This document shows positions 1-9,419 of a DNA stretch of 64,000 bases, in pieces; the stretch's first letter is position 1; every line of letters starts with the position of its first letter. Origin of the DNA: Antribacter gilvus (GTDB lineage Bacteria > Actinomycetota > Actinomycetes > Actinomycetales > Cellulomonadaceae); assembly GCF_003946865.1 (NCBI RefSeq), contig NZ_QXTH01000009.1:236032-300031 (forward strand). Reading direction: 5' to 3'. The translations under genes were made by a program, and so were the position numbers. A model generated the notes under the pieces. That model worked only from the letters and a program-made list of their open reading frames with translations. It was not told where the DNA came from and did not search any database.

Positions 1-28
1 GCAGTCTCGAACGCGAGGAGTGGTTCCA

Positions 29-3000
29 GTGGGTCGAACGTACGAGAAGACACGGCTGAGGAAGACGGGAGGCCGGCGTGCGCGACGGCCCGTCGCCGCC
101 CTGGCCACCGCCGCGATGGTCGCGGCGGGATTCTGGGTGCCGGCTGCCGCCGACATCGACAACTTTCCCACCGACCCCTCGGAGGCCGAGGGCAGCGTCG
201 TCGAGGTGGAGCTCACCGGTGCGGACCTCCTGGCGATCGCGCAGTCGCAGTCGGGCTACGTCTCGGCGCCCGGAACCGACACGGCGGCGATCGAGGCGGA
301 GCTCCTCGGGCTGCCGGTGAACCTCGGCGGCGTCACCATCCCGCTGGACCAGCTCATCGCCTTCGGGCAGCTCGGCGCGCTGAGCAGCTCCAGCACCGCG
401 TCGTCGCCCGATGACGCCATCGCCGCGTCGGGCCTGATCGGCGCCGACGGCGGCCTGTCGCTCGACAGCGCCGAGGCCGACTGGGGCAACGCCACCATCG
501 ACCTCCTGTCGCTGGCCGACGCCGCGGGCGTCGCGGGACTGACCGATCTCGCGGTCGACCAGCTCGAGCTGCAGCTCGGGGCGTTCGGCGCCGAGGTCGA
601 GGCGATCGACGGGGTCTTCCAGGACCCGGACGGCGGGGTCACGGGCCCCGGCCAGTACGTCGCCGGTGACGCGTCCCTGCTGGTGCACTCCCCGGTCATC
701 GAGGACGCGGCAGCGACGGTCTTCGACATCGGCGGCGCGGTCGACACGCAGGTCGAGTCGATGGTGAACGACAACCTCGGCTCCGTCGTCACGCAGCTGA
801 CCGCGCTGCTCAGCGCGGTGCCCGGCGTCCCCCAGCCGACCGTCACCGTCGACTCCAACATGCAGCAGACGCTCTTCGACCAGGTCGTGGGCCAGCCCAT
901 CACCTCGGCCAACCAGCTCGGGACGCTCGACCTCTCGACCGGGACGCTGCAGATCCACCTGGAGCACCTGGTGGAGGGCAACGACCCCTGGATGGGCGGC
1001 GACGACGCCGGTCTGAACGGCCTGGCTCCCAACACCGAGATCATCGACGACACCACGTACCCGCAGATCGCGGAGACGGTGCACGAGCTGATGCAGGAGG
1101 CCACCCGCATCATGATCGGCGCGATCGAGAACTCGCTCGACGCCGTGACCTTCAGCTTCCGCTGGCAGCAGGACCTCGGCTTCGGCGGCATCGTCGACGT
1201 CACCTGGAGCCCGTCCCTCGCGTCGCTGGTCGACGGGACCTACCCGCCGGCGGTGGACAACAGCACAGGCATCGTTGGCAGCACCACCGGTGCCCTCCTG
1301 ACGACCGCCATCAACACGCTCGGCGCGGCCACCGCACCGCTCTTCCAGCCGCTGTACGACCTGATCATCAGCGACGCGGGCGACGCGATCTTCGAGCTGC
1401 TGATCAACGACCTCAAGTCGGGGATCACCTCGTCGATCGGTGCCGTTCTCTCCCCGGTCTTCGGCGTGATCACCCAGTTCCTCTCGCTCCAGGTCAACCA
1501 CCAGGAGACCGTCGAGTGCACCATGCCCGACGGCACCACCGCTGCGCTCGCGGGAGTCGACGTCTCGGCCCTCTGGCTCGGTGTCCTGCCTGACGGCACC
1601 GGTGGCGCGGCCGGCGAGGTCAAGCTCGGGAACGCCGGCGCGCGCGTCGACGCCTGTGCCCTGGCGATCACCCCGGTGCTCACCGTGGACCCGGCCAGCG
1701 TGGAGGCGGGCGGCGTCACCACCGTGACCGGTACCGGCTACACGCCGGACAGCACGGCCACGGTCCAGCTGACGGACGCCGCAGGCGCTCCGGTCGGTGC
1801 CCCGGTCGTGGTCCCGACGGACGCGACCGGGTCGTTCACGACCCCGCTGACCGTCCCTGCGGGCTCGACCCCCGGGGACTACACGGTGGTGGGCACCGAC
1901 GACACGACCGGCACGCCGGCCGAGGCGCCGCTGACGGTCGTCGCGGCCGCGATCACCCCGGTGCTCACCGTGGACCCGACCTCCGTCGCCCCGGGCGAGT
2001 GCACCGTCGTCTCCGGCACCGGCTACACGCCCAGCAGTACCGTGACGGTCCAGCTGACCGACGCCGCCGGCAACCCCGTGGGCGCCGCGGTCACCGCGAC
2101 CACCGACGCGACCGGCGCCTTCACCGTGGACCTCTGCGTGCCCGCCGACGCCGTGCCCGGTGACTTCACCGTGGTCGGCACCGACGACACGACCGGCACG
2201 CCGGCCGAGGCGCCGCTCACGATCGTGCCGGCGGCCATCACCCCGGTGCTCACCGTGGACCCCGCCACCGTGGAGCAGGGCGGGACCACGACGGTCACGG
2301 GCTCCGGCTACACGCCGGACAGCACCGTGACGGTCCAGCTCACGGACGCCGCAGGCAACCCCGTCGGCGCGCCGATCAGCGCTCCCACCGACGCCACCGG
2401 CGCCTTCACGACGCCGCTGACCGTCCCGGCGGACGCTGCGCCCGGTGACTTCACCGTGGTCGGTACGGACGTCACGACCGGCACGCCGGCCGAGGCGCCG
2501 CTGACCGTCGTCGCTGCGACGACCCCGGCGATCACCGTCGACCCGACCTCCGTGGTCCCCGGCGCGTGCACGGTCGTCACGGGTTCGGGCTACGCGCCGA
2601 ACAGCGTCGTGACGATCCAGCTCACCGACGCCGCGGGCGCCCCGGTGGGTGCCCCGGTCATGGTCACCACCGACGGCACCGGTGCGTTCACCACGGACCT
2701 GTGCGTCCCGACCGACGCGGTCCCCGGCGACTTCGCGGTCGTCGGTACGGACGAGACCGGTGGCAGCGCAGAGACCCCGCTCACGGTGGTCCCGGCCGCG
2801 ATCACGCCGGTCCTCACCGTGGACCCGGCGGAGGTCGCACCTGGCCAGACCACCGTCGTGACCGGCTCCGGCTACACGCCGGACAGCACCGTGACGGTCC
2901 AGCTCACGGACGCCGCGGGCAACCCCGTCGGGGAGCCGATCAGCGCTCCCACCGACGCCACCGGCGCCTTCACGACCCCGCTCACGGTCCCGGTCGACGC

Positions 3001-6000
3001 CGTCCCCGGTGACTTCACCGTTGTCGGCACCGACGACACCACGGGCACCCCGGCCTCGGCCCCGCTCGCGGTGGTCCCGGCCGCGATCACGCCGACCCTC
3101 GCGGTGGACCCCACCGTCGCGGAGCAGGGCGACACGGTCACGGTGACCGGCGCCGGGTACACGCCGGACAGCACCGTGACGGTCCAGCTCACGGACGCCG
3201 CGGGCAACCCCGTCGGGGAGCCGATCAGCGTCCCGACCGATGCCACCGGCGCCTTCACGACGCCGCTGACCGTCCCGGCGGACGCCGTGCCCGGTGACTT
3301 CACGGTGGTCGGCACGGACGTCGCGACCGGCACGCCGGCCGAGGCCCCGCTGACCGTCGTCGTGGCGACCAACCCCGTCGTCACGGTCGACCCGACCGAG
3401 GTGATCCCGGGTGATTGTACGGTCGTCACGGGCTCGGGCTTCGCCCCGAACGCCACGGTGACCGTCCAGCTGACCGACGCCGCGGGCAACGCCGTGGGCG
3501 ACCCGGTCACGGTCGTCACCGACGGCACCGGCGGGTTCACCACGGACCTCTGCGTCCCGCCGGACGCGGTCCCGGGTGACTTCACGGTCGTGGCCGAGGA
3601 CGAGACGGGGGACAGCGCCGAGACGCCGCTCGCGGTGGTCCCGGCCGACATCACCCCGGTCGTCGCCGTCGACCCGTCCGAGATCGTGGCGGGCGGCACG
3701 ACGATCGTGACTGGCACCGGCTACACGCCGGACAGCACGGTGACCGTCGACGTGTTCGACTCGTCCGGGGCCCTCGTCATGACGTTCCCGGACGTCCCGA
3801 CCGACTCGGCCGGCGTCTTCACGCTGGTGCTCTTCACCGAGGCCACCGACGAGCCCGGCGAGTACACGGTGATGGGTACGGACGACCCGACCGGCACACC
3901 GGCCGAGGACACGTTCACCATCCTCCCGGCGGCGGTCACGCCGTCGCTCGTGGTGGAACCCTCCACGGTGGAGCAGGGCGGCACCGCCACGGTGACCGGT
4001 TCGGCCTACACTCCGGACAGCACGGTGACCGTCCAGGTCATCGGCGCGACCGGTGTGGTCGTCGCCGAGTACCCGGGCGTCGTCACCGATGCGGCGGGCT
4101 CCTTCACCCTCACGCTCCCGGTCCCGACCGGCTGGGCGACGGGCGCCTACACCGTGGTCGGCACGGACGACACGACCGGCGCTCCGGCGCAGGACGACCT
4201 CACGGTCGTGGCACCCACGCTGACCCCGGCTGTCGTCGTCGACCCGTCGACGGTGGAGCAGGGCGGCACCACGATCGTGACCGGTACCGGTTACACGCCG
4301 AACAGCACCGTCACCGTGATCCTGACGGCGCCGGACGGCACGATTGTCGGGTTCTTCCCGGCGATCCCCACGTTCGCCGAGGGCGGGTTCACCTACCCGC
4401 TCACGGTGCCCGCGGGGGCCGTCCCGGGCGACTACCTGGTGCTCGGCGTGGACGACCTCACGGGAGCAGGCGCCACCGCCCCGCTCACGGTGGTCCTCGC
4501 CACCTCCCCGGCCATCACCGTCGACCCCACCGAGGTGGAGCCGGGCGGGACCACCACCGTGACCGGCACCGGCTACACCCCGGACAGCACGGTCACAATC
4601 CAGCTGACCGACGCCGCAGGCAACCCCCTCGGCGGCCCGGTCACGGTGACCACCGACGGGTCGGGCGGCTTCACGACGCCGCTGACCGTCCCCGTGGGCA
4701 CCGAACCGGGTGATCTCACGGTGGTCGGCACCGACGACTCGACCGGCGAGGAGGCGACGGCCCCGCTTGCGGTGGTCGCCGCAGCCATCACGCCGACGTT
4801 GTCGGTGGACCCGGCCGAGGCCGAGGTGGGCGAGATCCTGACGTTCACCGGGGCCAGGTACACGCCCGACAGCACGGTGACGATCACGATCGTCCAGCCG
4901 AGCGGCGTGGCGCTGTTCGTCCCGGGCGTCGTCACCGACTCCACGGGCGGCTTCACCATCACCTACGGCACGGCGGACGCCGAGGTCGGCGAGCACACCG
5001 TCGTCGGCACCGACGACACCACCGGCACCGCGGCGCAGGACACGGTGACGCTGGTCGCCGTTGCCGAGGTCCGCACCATCACCGTCGACCCGGCCCAGGT
5101 CAACCCCGGCGGCACGACGACGGTCATCGGTGAGTTCTTCACCGAGTCCTCGACGGTCACCCTCGAGCTGGTGAACCCGTGGGGTCAGACGATCCACGTG
5201 CTCGAGGACGTCCCGACCGACAACGTCGGCGAGTTCATGTCGGCGCTGGTCGTGCCCGGCGACACGCTGCCGGGTACGCACGAGGTGGTCGCCACGGACG
5301 ACACGTCCGGCGACGTCGCCACCGCGGACCTGGCCGTCGTGCTGCAGACGGAGCCGGAGGAGATCTGCCTCCAGCCCGCGACCATCACCGCCGACCCGAC
5401 CATGGTGGAGCCGGGCGGCACGACGACGGTCACCGGCACCGGCTTCACCGCCGGCGCGACGGTGACGGTCCAGCTCACGGACGTCGAGGGCAACCCGCTC
5501 GGCGAGCCGGTCGAGGTGGAGGCCGTCGGCACCGCTCCGGGCGACCTGTGCGGCGGGTTCACCGTCGTGATCACGATCCCGGAGGGCACGGAGCCGGGCG
5601 TCGTGATCATCATCGCCACCCCGGACGACGGCACCGAGGGTGACGAGACGCCGATCGCGGTCTGCGAGTGCCCGCCGGGCGGCTGCCCGGAGCTGAGCTC
5701 GTGGTTCACCCACGAGGAGCGGACGGTCGGCCAGACGCAGACCTTCACCGCGACCGGCTTCGAGCCGGGCGAGCACGTCCAGTCGTCGGTCTACTCGACG
5801 CCCATGACGCTGCCGGCGATCCCGGCCGACGCCACAGGGACGGTCTCGTGGACGTTCGTGGTCCCCGCGACCATGGAGGTCGGCGTCCACGTGGGCGTGG
5901 CGACGAGCCTCGACACGGGGATGCAGACGGCCGCCGAGTTCCAGGTGGTCGCGATCTCTGCGGCTCCGGGCGGCTCGGGTCAGGGCTCCGGCTCGGGCAC

Positions 6001-6163
6001 CGGCGGCGCCGGTGGCGGCTCCGGCGGCTACAGCGCCCCGGGCGGCCCCCTGGCCACCACCGGCGGCGACGCCGTGGCGCCGCTGACGGCCATGGGTCTC
6101 CTGCTCCTGATCGGTACGGCCCTGGTGCTCCACGCCCGGTCCGTCCGGTCGCGGAGGGCGTGA
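29..6163 (+). CDS. Giant repeat surface protein, choice-of-anchor G type, LATTG-anchored
   Basis: Secreted, wall-anchored surface protein of about 2,044 residues. I place the start at GTG 29, because GAGGAG at 15-20 then sits 8 nt upstream; GTG 20 would leave no room for it. A basic, hydrophobic signal peptide ends near Ala-Ala-Ala-Asp. A N-terminal domain of about 500 residues resembles the choice-of-anchor G family. It is followed by 14 Ig-like repeats of about 90 residues built on the pattern TVDPxxVxxGGTTxVTGxGYTP, and by a non-repeat domain with QTQTF and FEPGE. The C-terminus has a Gly/Ser linker, LATTG, a hydrophobic helix and an Arg-rich tail. LAxTG is the class E sortase signal known in actinobacteria. 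Repeats 2, 4 and 7 carry Cys pairs that could form disulphides. A role in adhesion or as a surface stalk is inference. A paralogue lies at 44986-56514. Confidence 0.85.
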   Translation: MGRTYEKTRLRKTGGRRARRPVAALATAAMVAAGFWVPAAADIDNFPTDPSEAEGSVVEVELTGADLLAIAQSQSGYVSAPGTDTAAIEAELLGLPVNLGGVTIPLDQLIAFGQLGALSSSSTASSPDDAIAASGLIGADGGLSLDSAEADWGNATIDLLSLADAAGVAGLTDLAVDQLELQLGAFGAEVEAIDGVFQDPDGGVTGPGQYVAGDASLLVHSPVIEDAAATVFDIGGAVDTQVESMVNDNLGSVVTQLTALLSAVPGVPQPTVTVDSNMQQTLFDQVVGQPITSANQLGTLDLSTGTLQIHLEHLVEGNDPWMGGDDAGLNGLAPNTEIIDDTTYPQIAETVHELMQEATRIMIGAIENSLDAVTFSFRWQQDLGFGGIVDVTWSPSLASLVDGTYPPAVDNSTGIVGSTTGALLTTAINTLGAATAPLFQPLYDLIISDAGDAIFELLINDLKSGITSSIGAVLSPVFGVITQFLSLQVNHQETVECTMPDGTTAALAGVDVSALWLGVLPDGTGGAAGEVKLGNAGARVDACALAITPVLTVDPASVEAGGVTTVTGTGYTPDSTATVQLTDAAGAPVGAPVVVPTDATGSFTTPLTVPAGSTPGDYTVVGTDDTTGTPAEAPLTVVAAAITPVLTVDPTSVAPGECTVVSGTGYTPSSTVTVQLTDAAGNPVGAAVTATTDATGAFTVDLCVPADAVPGDFTVVGTDDTTGTPAEAPLTIVPAAITPVLTVDPATVEQGGTTTVTGSGYTPDSTVTVQLTDAAGNPVGAPISAPTDATGAFTTPLTVPADAAPGDFTVVGTDVTTGTPAEAPLTVVAATTPAITVDPTSVVPGACTVVTGSGYAPNSVVTIQLTDAAGAPVGAPVMVTTDGTGAFTTDLCVPTDAVPGDFAVVGTDETGGSAETPLTVVPAAITPVLTVDPAEVAPGQTTVVTGSGYTPDSTVTVQLTDAAGNPVGEPISAPTDATGAFTTPLTVPVDAVPGDFTVVGTDDTTGTPASAPLAVVPAAITPTLAVDPTVAEQGDTVTVTGAGYTPDSTVTVQLTDAAGNPVGEPISVPTDATGAFTTPLTVPADAVPGDFTVVGTDVATGTPAEAPLTVVVATNPVVTVDPTEVIPGDCTVVTGSGFAPNATVTVQLTDAAGNAVGDPVTVVTDGTGGFTTDLCVPPDAVPGDFTVVAEDETGDSAETPLAVVPADITPVVAVDPSEIVAGGTTIVTGTGYTPDSTVTVDVFDSSGALVMTFPDVPTDSAGVFTLVLFTEATDEPGEYTVMGTDDPTGTPAEDTFTILPAAVTPSLVVEPSTVEQGGTATVTGSAYTPDSTVTVQVIGATGVVVAEYPGVVTDAAGSFTLTLPVPTGWATGAYTVVGTDDTTGAPAQDDLTVVAPTLTPAVVVDPSTVEQGGTTIVTGTGYTPNSTVTVILTAPDGTIVGFFPAIPTFAEGGFTYPLTVPAGAVPGDYLVLGVDDLTGAGATAPLTVVLATSPAITVDPTEVEPGGTTTVTGTGYTPDSTVTIQLTDAAGNPLGGPVTVTTDGSGGFTTPLTVPVGTEPGDLTVVGTDDSTGEEATAPLAVVAAAITPTLSVDPAEAEVGEILTFTGARYTPDSTVTITIVQPSGVALFVPGVVTDSTGGFTITYGTADAEVGEHTVVGTDDTTGTAAQDTVTLVAVAEVRTITVDPAQVNPGGTTTVIGEFFTESSTVTLELVNPWGQTIHVLEDVPTDNVGEFMSALVVPGDTLPGTHEVVATDDTSGDVATADLAVVLQTEPEEICLQPATITADPTMVEPGGTTTVTGTGFTAGATVTVQLTDVEGNPLGEPVEVEAVGTAPGDLCGGFTVVITIPEGTEPGVVIIIATPDDGTEGDETPIAVCECPPGGCPELSSWFTHEERTVGQTQTFTATGFEPGEHVQSSVYSTPMTLPAIPADATGTVSWTFVVPATMEVGVHVGVATSLDTGMQTAAEFQVVAISAAPGGSGQGSGSGTGGAGGGSGGYSAPGGPLATTGGDAVAPLTAMGLLLLIGTALVLHARSVRSRRA
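1663..5660 (+). repeat. Array of 14 Ig-like coding repeats
   Basis: Fourteen tandem protein repeats of about 90 residues (about 270 bp) inside the surface protein. Each has a ProSer/Thr entry strand, a GlyGlyThrThr turn, a GlyTyr/PheThrPro motif, GlnLeuThrAspAlaAlaGly and a closing GlyAspTyr/PheThrValValGlyThrAsp strand. Repeats 2, 4 and 7 have Cys after the first Gly and in the LeuCysVal strand. The copies are more diverged here than in the paralogous array at 46447-56036. Confidence 0.85.
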
Positions 6164-6190
6164 TCCTCTGACAGCCTGACGGCTGCAGGA

Positions 6191-6226
6191 CCGGCCCGGG
6201 GAGACCGCACCGTCTCCCCGGGCCGG
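6191..6226 (+). terminator. Strong hairpin terminator after the surface gene
   Basis: A perfect 15-bp GC-rich stem (6191-6205 with 6212-6226) around a 6-nt loop, 28 bp after the stop codon. There is no clear T-tract, as is usual for high-GC actinobacterial terminators. Confidence 0.75.
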
Positions 6227-6273
6227 CGTGTCTCTCGAGGCGGTGCGCCATTCCAAGGGATCGAGGGGGTCCG

Positions 6274-7632
6274 GTGGGACGACGACGGCTCGTGGCCGGG
6301 CTGGGAGCGGCCGTCGCGCTGGTCGTGGCGACCGGGGTGACGATCGCTGCGGTGGCGACCGGTCCGCCGTCGGGCAGCGGGAGCGACGGGCCGGCCGCGG
6401 CGCACGACTGCGGCGACGGGGCGCTGCCCCTGGCGCGGACCCTGTCGAACGGCGCGACGTGGCAGATGTGCTGGAGCGCCGAGCCCGACGCGGGCCTCGT
6501 CCTGGAGGACGTCGCGTACGCGCCCCCGGGCGAGGCGCCGGTGCAGGTCTTCGTGTCGCTCACCCTCGGCCAGCTCGAGGTGCCGTACGACACCGGCCGG
6601 CGCACCACCGAGGACATCACCGACCAGGGCTTCGGCGGGCGGCACCTCCGCGACCTGACCGAGGCCGAGTGCCCCGGCGCACGGCTCCGCGGCTTCGTGG
6701 CCAGGCTGGGACCGGGCAGCGAGGGGTCCGAGCGGCCCGTGCTGTGCGAGGAGGTGGTCGACGGCGGGGTGGCGTTCCGCGCCGAGGAGGCCGGCCGCAC
6801 CACCGTGGGCAGGAGGACGGACCTGCGCCTGTCGACGGTCTCGAAGGTGGGCTGGTACGAGTACGTCACGCAGTACACGTTCGGCGCGGACGGGTCGGTC
6901 CGCCCGGCGCTCGGCGCGACGGGCGACCTGTCGCCCGCGGACTTCACGGACGACCCCGCTCACGGGTGGCCGGTCGGACCGGGGGAGTCGGACCGTGCGG
7001 TGAGCCACGCGCACAACGTCGTCTGGCGCGTCCACTGGGGGCTCGGCGGCCCGGGCGGCGCCGCGGGGACCGCCCCCGACGCCGGGACGGCCGGCGGCCT
7101 GGTCGTGGAGCAGTACGACGCCGAGCCCACGGGGGAGACGGGGCCACGGGCCCCCGTCCTGGCGGGCGGCCTCACACGGATCGCCACCGAGCAGGTGGCC
7201 GACGCCGCGGACCGGCGCTGGTGGCGCGTCGTCAACCCGGCGGTCCGCAACGCCGACGACCACGCCGTGTCCTACGAGATCGACCTCGGCGCGACGGACT
7301 CGTTCGCGTTCACCGCCGACCACCACGACGGGCACGGCGGCTACGACGTCGCCTTCACCCAGGCCGACGACTGCCAGCGGTTCGCCACCGCGAACCGGGA
7401 CGGGCACTGCGGGTCGGGCGTGCCGGACTTCGCCGCAGACGGCGAGACGCTGGACGACGTCGTCTCGTGGGTCGCCGTCGGCTTCCACCACGTGCCCCGG
7501 GACGAGGACCAGAGCCCCATGGAGCTGCACTGGCAGGGGTTCACCATGGCGCCGCGCGACCTGACCGCCCAGCGGGGCGATGTCCCGGCGGGCCATGAGC
7601 ACGTCAACGGCGACGTGCTGGGTGACGGGTGA
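6274..7632 (+). CDS. Secreted copper amine oxidase-like catalytic core protein
   Basis: Predicted secreted protein of 452 residues. GTG start; the N-terminus MGRRRLVAGLGAAVALVV is a signal peptide or anchor. The rest resembles only the C-terminal catalytic domain of copper amine oxidases, which oxidise primary amines to aldehydes with H2O2. Seen in the sequence: PYDTG with Asp106 (position of the catalytic base), a Trp-Tyr-Glu-Tyr motif with Tyr195 (position of the TPQ cofactor tyrosine), His245-Ala-His247 (copper ligands), and GFHHVPRDED with His405/406 (third ligand), followed by a WxGF(T)xxPR-like end. The spacings (89, 50 and about 159 residues) are close to those of bacterial enzymes. 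Odd: the Asn normally before the TPQ tyrosine is Trp, and the small N-terminal domains are missing (452 against about 640 residues or more). It may be a degenerate or structural homologue. The stop lies 14 bp before attL. Confidence 0.7.
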   Translation: MGRRRLVAGLGAAVALVVATGVTIAAVATGPPSGSGSDGPAAAHDCGDGALPLARTLSNGATWQMCWSAEPDAGLVLEDVAYAPPGEAPVQVFVSLTLGQLEVPYDTGRRTTEDITDQGFGGRHLRDLTEAECPGARLRGFVARLGPGSEGSERPVLCEEVVDGGVAFRAEEAGRTTVGRRTDLRLSTVSKVGWYEYVTQYTFGADGSVRPALGATGDLSPADFTDDPAHGWPVGPGESDRAVSHAHNVVWRVHWGLGGPGGAAGTAPDAGTAGGLVVEQYDAEPTGETGPRAPVLAGGLTRIATEQVADAADRRWWRVVNPAVRNADDHAVSYEIDLGATDSFAFTADHHDGHGGYDVAFTQADDCQRFATANRDGHCGSGVPDFAADGETLDDVVSWVAVGFHHVPRDEDQSPMELHWQGFTMAPRDLTAQRGDVPAGHEHVNGDVLGDG

Positions 7633-7645
7633 ACGGGTTCCCGCG

Positions 7646-7694
7646 TGGTGCCCCGTACAGGACTTGAACCTGTGACCGAGAGATTATGAGTCTC
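7646..7694. repeat. attL: 49-bp direct repeat (tRNA-Met 3' half)
   Basis: Exact copy of 42884-42932. It carries the minus-strand tRNA-Met 3' half, from the anticodon loop through the T-arm to the encoded CCA. Sequence beyond 7694 does not continue into a tRNA, so this is the displaced host 3' end left by integration. Confidence 0.95.
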
Positions 7695-7767
7695 TGGTTT
7701 GGTACCCTGGAGACCTCGGACGACGCTGGAAAACCGCGGAATCTAGCCGTTTTGCTAGTCCAGTTCC

Positions 7768-7838
7768 GGACTGGTCCGGACAGGGATAAGGTGCAGGATA
7801 AGGTAAAGGTTCGAGGCGGCGGGACTGGACCGGACAGG
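7768..7838. promoter_or_regulatory. Paired direct repeats between attL and int
   Basis: GGACTGGTCCGGACAGG at 7768-7784 recurs with one change at 7822-7838 (54 bp apart). Between them GGATAAGGT occurs twice (7784-7792 and 7797-7805). The position beside attL and just before int suggests integrase arm-type sites or an int operator. This is inference from position and repetition. Confidence 0.5.
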
Positions 7839-7845
7839 AGCGGAC

Positions 7846-9117
7846 GTGGCAGCCAAGAGGGAACGGCGCGAGAAGGGCACCGGTTCGATCTTCCAGCGCA
7901 GCAGCGACAAGCGGTGGGTCGGGTACGTGACCCTGCCCGAGGGACCCGGAGGCAAGGAGCGCCGCAGGACCGTCACCGCCAAGCGGCGCGAGGACGTGGA
8001 GGAGAGGCTGCGCAAGGTGCGCCGGGACCTGCTCGTGGCCGGGGACCTGCCCACGTCGTCCCCGACCATGGCGCAGTGGTCCGCGCTGTGGCTAGCCGAG
8101 AAGAAGAAGAAGGTGAAGCCCGGCACGTACGTGTCCTACGAAGGACCCGTGCGGCGCTACATCGTGCCCGCCATCGGCAAGGTGCGCCTGGACAAGCTGA
8201 CGACCGCCAGCGTGACCAAGGTCCACGACTACATCACCGAAGACCTGAACCTCTCGTCCACCACGGCGCTCGGCGCACACCGCATCCTGGCCAAGTGCCT
8301 CACCGACGCCATGCGCCAGGGCCGCGTCACCCGCAACGTCGCCACCCTCGTCGACGCACCACAGAAGGCCGTGGGCACGCGCGGCGCGTACAGCGCGCAG
8401 CAGGCGATCACGCTCCTGAAGCACGCGGCCAAGGACCCCTACGGCGCCGTGCACTGGTCCCTCGCGCTGGCTGCCGGGCTCCGGCAGGGTGAGCGGCTCG
8501 GGCTGACCCGCGGCGCGATCGACCTCGACGCGGGACTCATCACCGTGACGTGGCAGCTTCAGCGCCTGCGGTGGGAGCACGGGTGCCTGGAGGCGGGCAA
8601 GCCCGCGCCGGCCAAGGGGCAGCCGTGGCCGTGCGGGCGCAAGCGTGGCGGGTCGTGCCCGTCGCGCCACCACGCCATCCCCCCGGGGCACGAGGTCGTG
8701 CAGGTGGAGGGCGGGCTGTACCTCACGCGGCCGAAGAGCCGCGCAGGCTGGCGTGAGGTGCCCATGACGCCGCTCGTGTCCCAGGTGCTCACGCGCCACC
8801 TGGAGGCGGTCCCTGCGGGCATGTGCGGTCTGGTCCTGCACCGCGGTGACGCGAGCGGGCGACCTATCGACCCGTCGGACGACTCCACGGCCTGGCACCG
8901 GGCCGTCGCGGCGGCTGGCCTTCCGGACGTGCCGTTGCACGCCGCCCGGCACACCACTGCCACGCTCCTGCACGCGCTGAAGGTCCCGGAGCAGACGCGC
9001 ATCGCGATCATGGGGCACTCGTCAGCCACGGTCACGGCCGGTTACACGCACGTCGCGGGTGCCGAGACCATGGAGGCGATGCAGAGCCTCGGGACGCTGC
9101 TCACTCTCGAGGAGTGA
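7846..9117 (+). CDS. int: Tyrosine recombinase phage integrase
   Basis: Catalyses site-specific recombination between phage attP and the tRNA-Met attB. 423 residues; GTG start with AGGAG 5 nt upstream. An N-terminal AP2-like DNA-binding region (about residues 10-60) precedes a SAM-like core-binding domain (about 70-170) and the catalytic domain. Catalytic residues visible: Arg213 in GLRQGE, Lys297, His365 and Arg368 in HAARHT, His391 in MGHSS and the Tyr400 nucleophile in AGYTHV. A Cys/His-rich insert at about 245-285 is common in actinobacterial phage integrases. It lies 151 bp from attL. Xis is 0.9 kb away, beyond the immunity switch. Confidence 0.95.
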   Translation: MAAKRERREKGTGSIFQRSSDKRWVGYVTLPEGPGGKERRRTVTAKRREDVEERLRKVRRDLLVAGDLPTSSPTMAQWSALWLAEKKKKVKPGTYVSYEGPVRRYIVPAIGKVRLDKLTTASVTKVHDYITEDLNLSSTTALGAHRILAKCLTDAMRQGRVTRNVATLVDAPQKAVGTRGAYSAQQAITLLKHAAKDPYGAVHWSLALAAGLRQGERLGLTRGAIDLDAGLITVTWQLQRLRWEHGCLEAGKPAPAKGQPWPCGRKRGGSCPSRHHAIPPGHEVVQVEGGLYLTRPKSRAGWREVPMTPLVSQVLTRHLEAVPAGMCGLVLHRGDASGRPIDPSDDSTAWHRAVAAAGLPDVPLHAARHTTATLLHALKVPEQTRIAIMGHSSATVTAGYTHVAGAETMEAMQSLGTLLTLEE

Positions 9118-9257
9118 CGCGATCCGAACTTCGCCGGGTGAAACTCCTTGAATCGTCGTCACACTCGCCCGCCGGCAACAGTCATAGTGGGTAGAGGTGG
9201 CGGCGCTGGAGCAGGGGGGAGCGCCGCCCCCTCCGGACCTCAAAGGAGAGATGTCGC

Positions 9258-9419
9258 ATGGCCGACCAGCCTGCCTGTCCCGAGCAGTTCTGCCCCATCG
9301 TCGGATGCCCCTTCAACGCCGCCCCCGCCCCCGACGTCCCCGCGGTCGGTGACTGCCCGAGGCCCGCGCCGGCGTTCGTCCGGCTCCGGTTCAAGAGCCA
9401 GGTCGGCGCATCCGCGTGA
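9258..9419 (+). CDS. Small Cys-rich hypothetical protein
   Basis: A 53-residue ORF starting at ATG 9258, with AAAGGAGAG at 9242-9250 giving a good ribosome-binding site. It begins MADQPACPEQFCPIVGC and has four Cys in the first 33 residues, so it may bind metal or be disulphide-linked. It lies between int and the repressor and overlaps the repressor gene tail-to-tail by 29 bp. No family recognised. Support is the ribosome-binding site, start and Cys spacing only. Confidence 0.45.
   Translation: MADQPACPEQFCPIVGCPFNAAPAPDVPAVGDCPRPAPAFVRLRFKSQVGASA

Noticed and set aside
256..1203. Minus-strand ORF of 315 residues inside the first surface gene
   Set aside because: Ser/Pro/Thr-rich antisense shadow without a start signal or domain.
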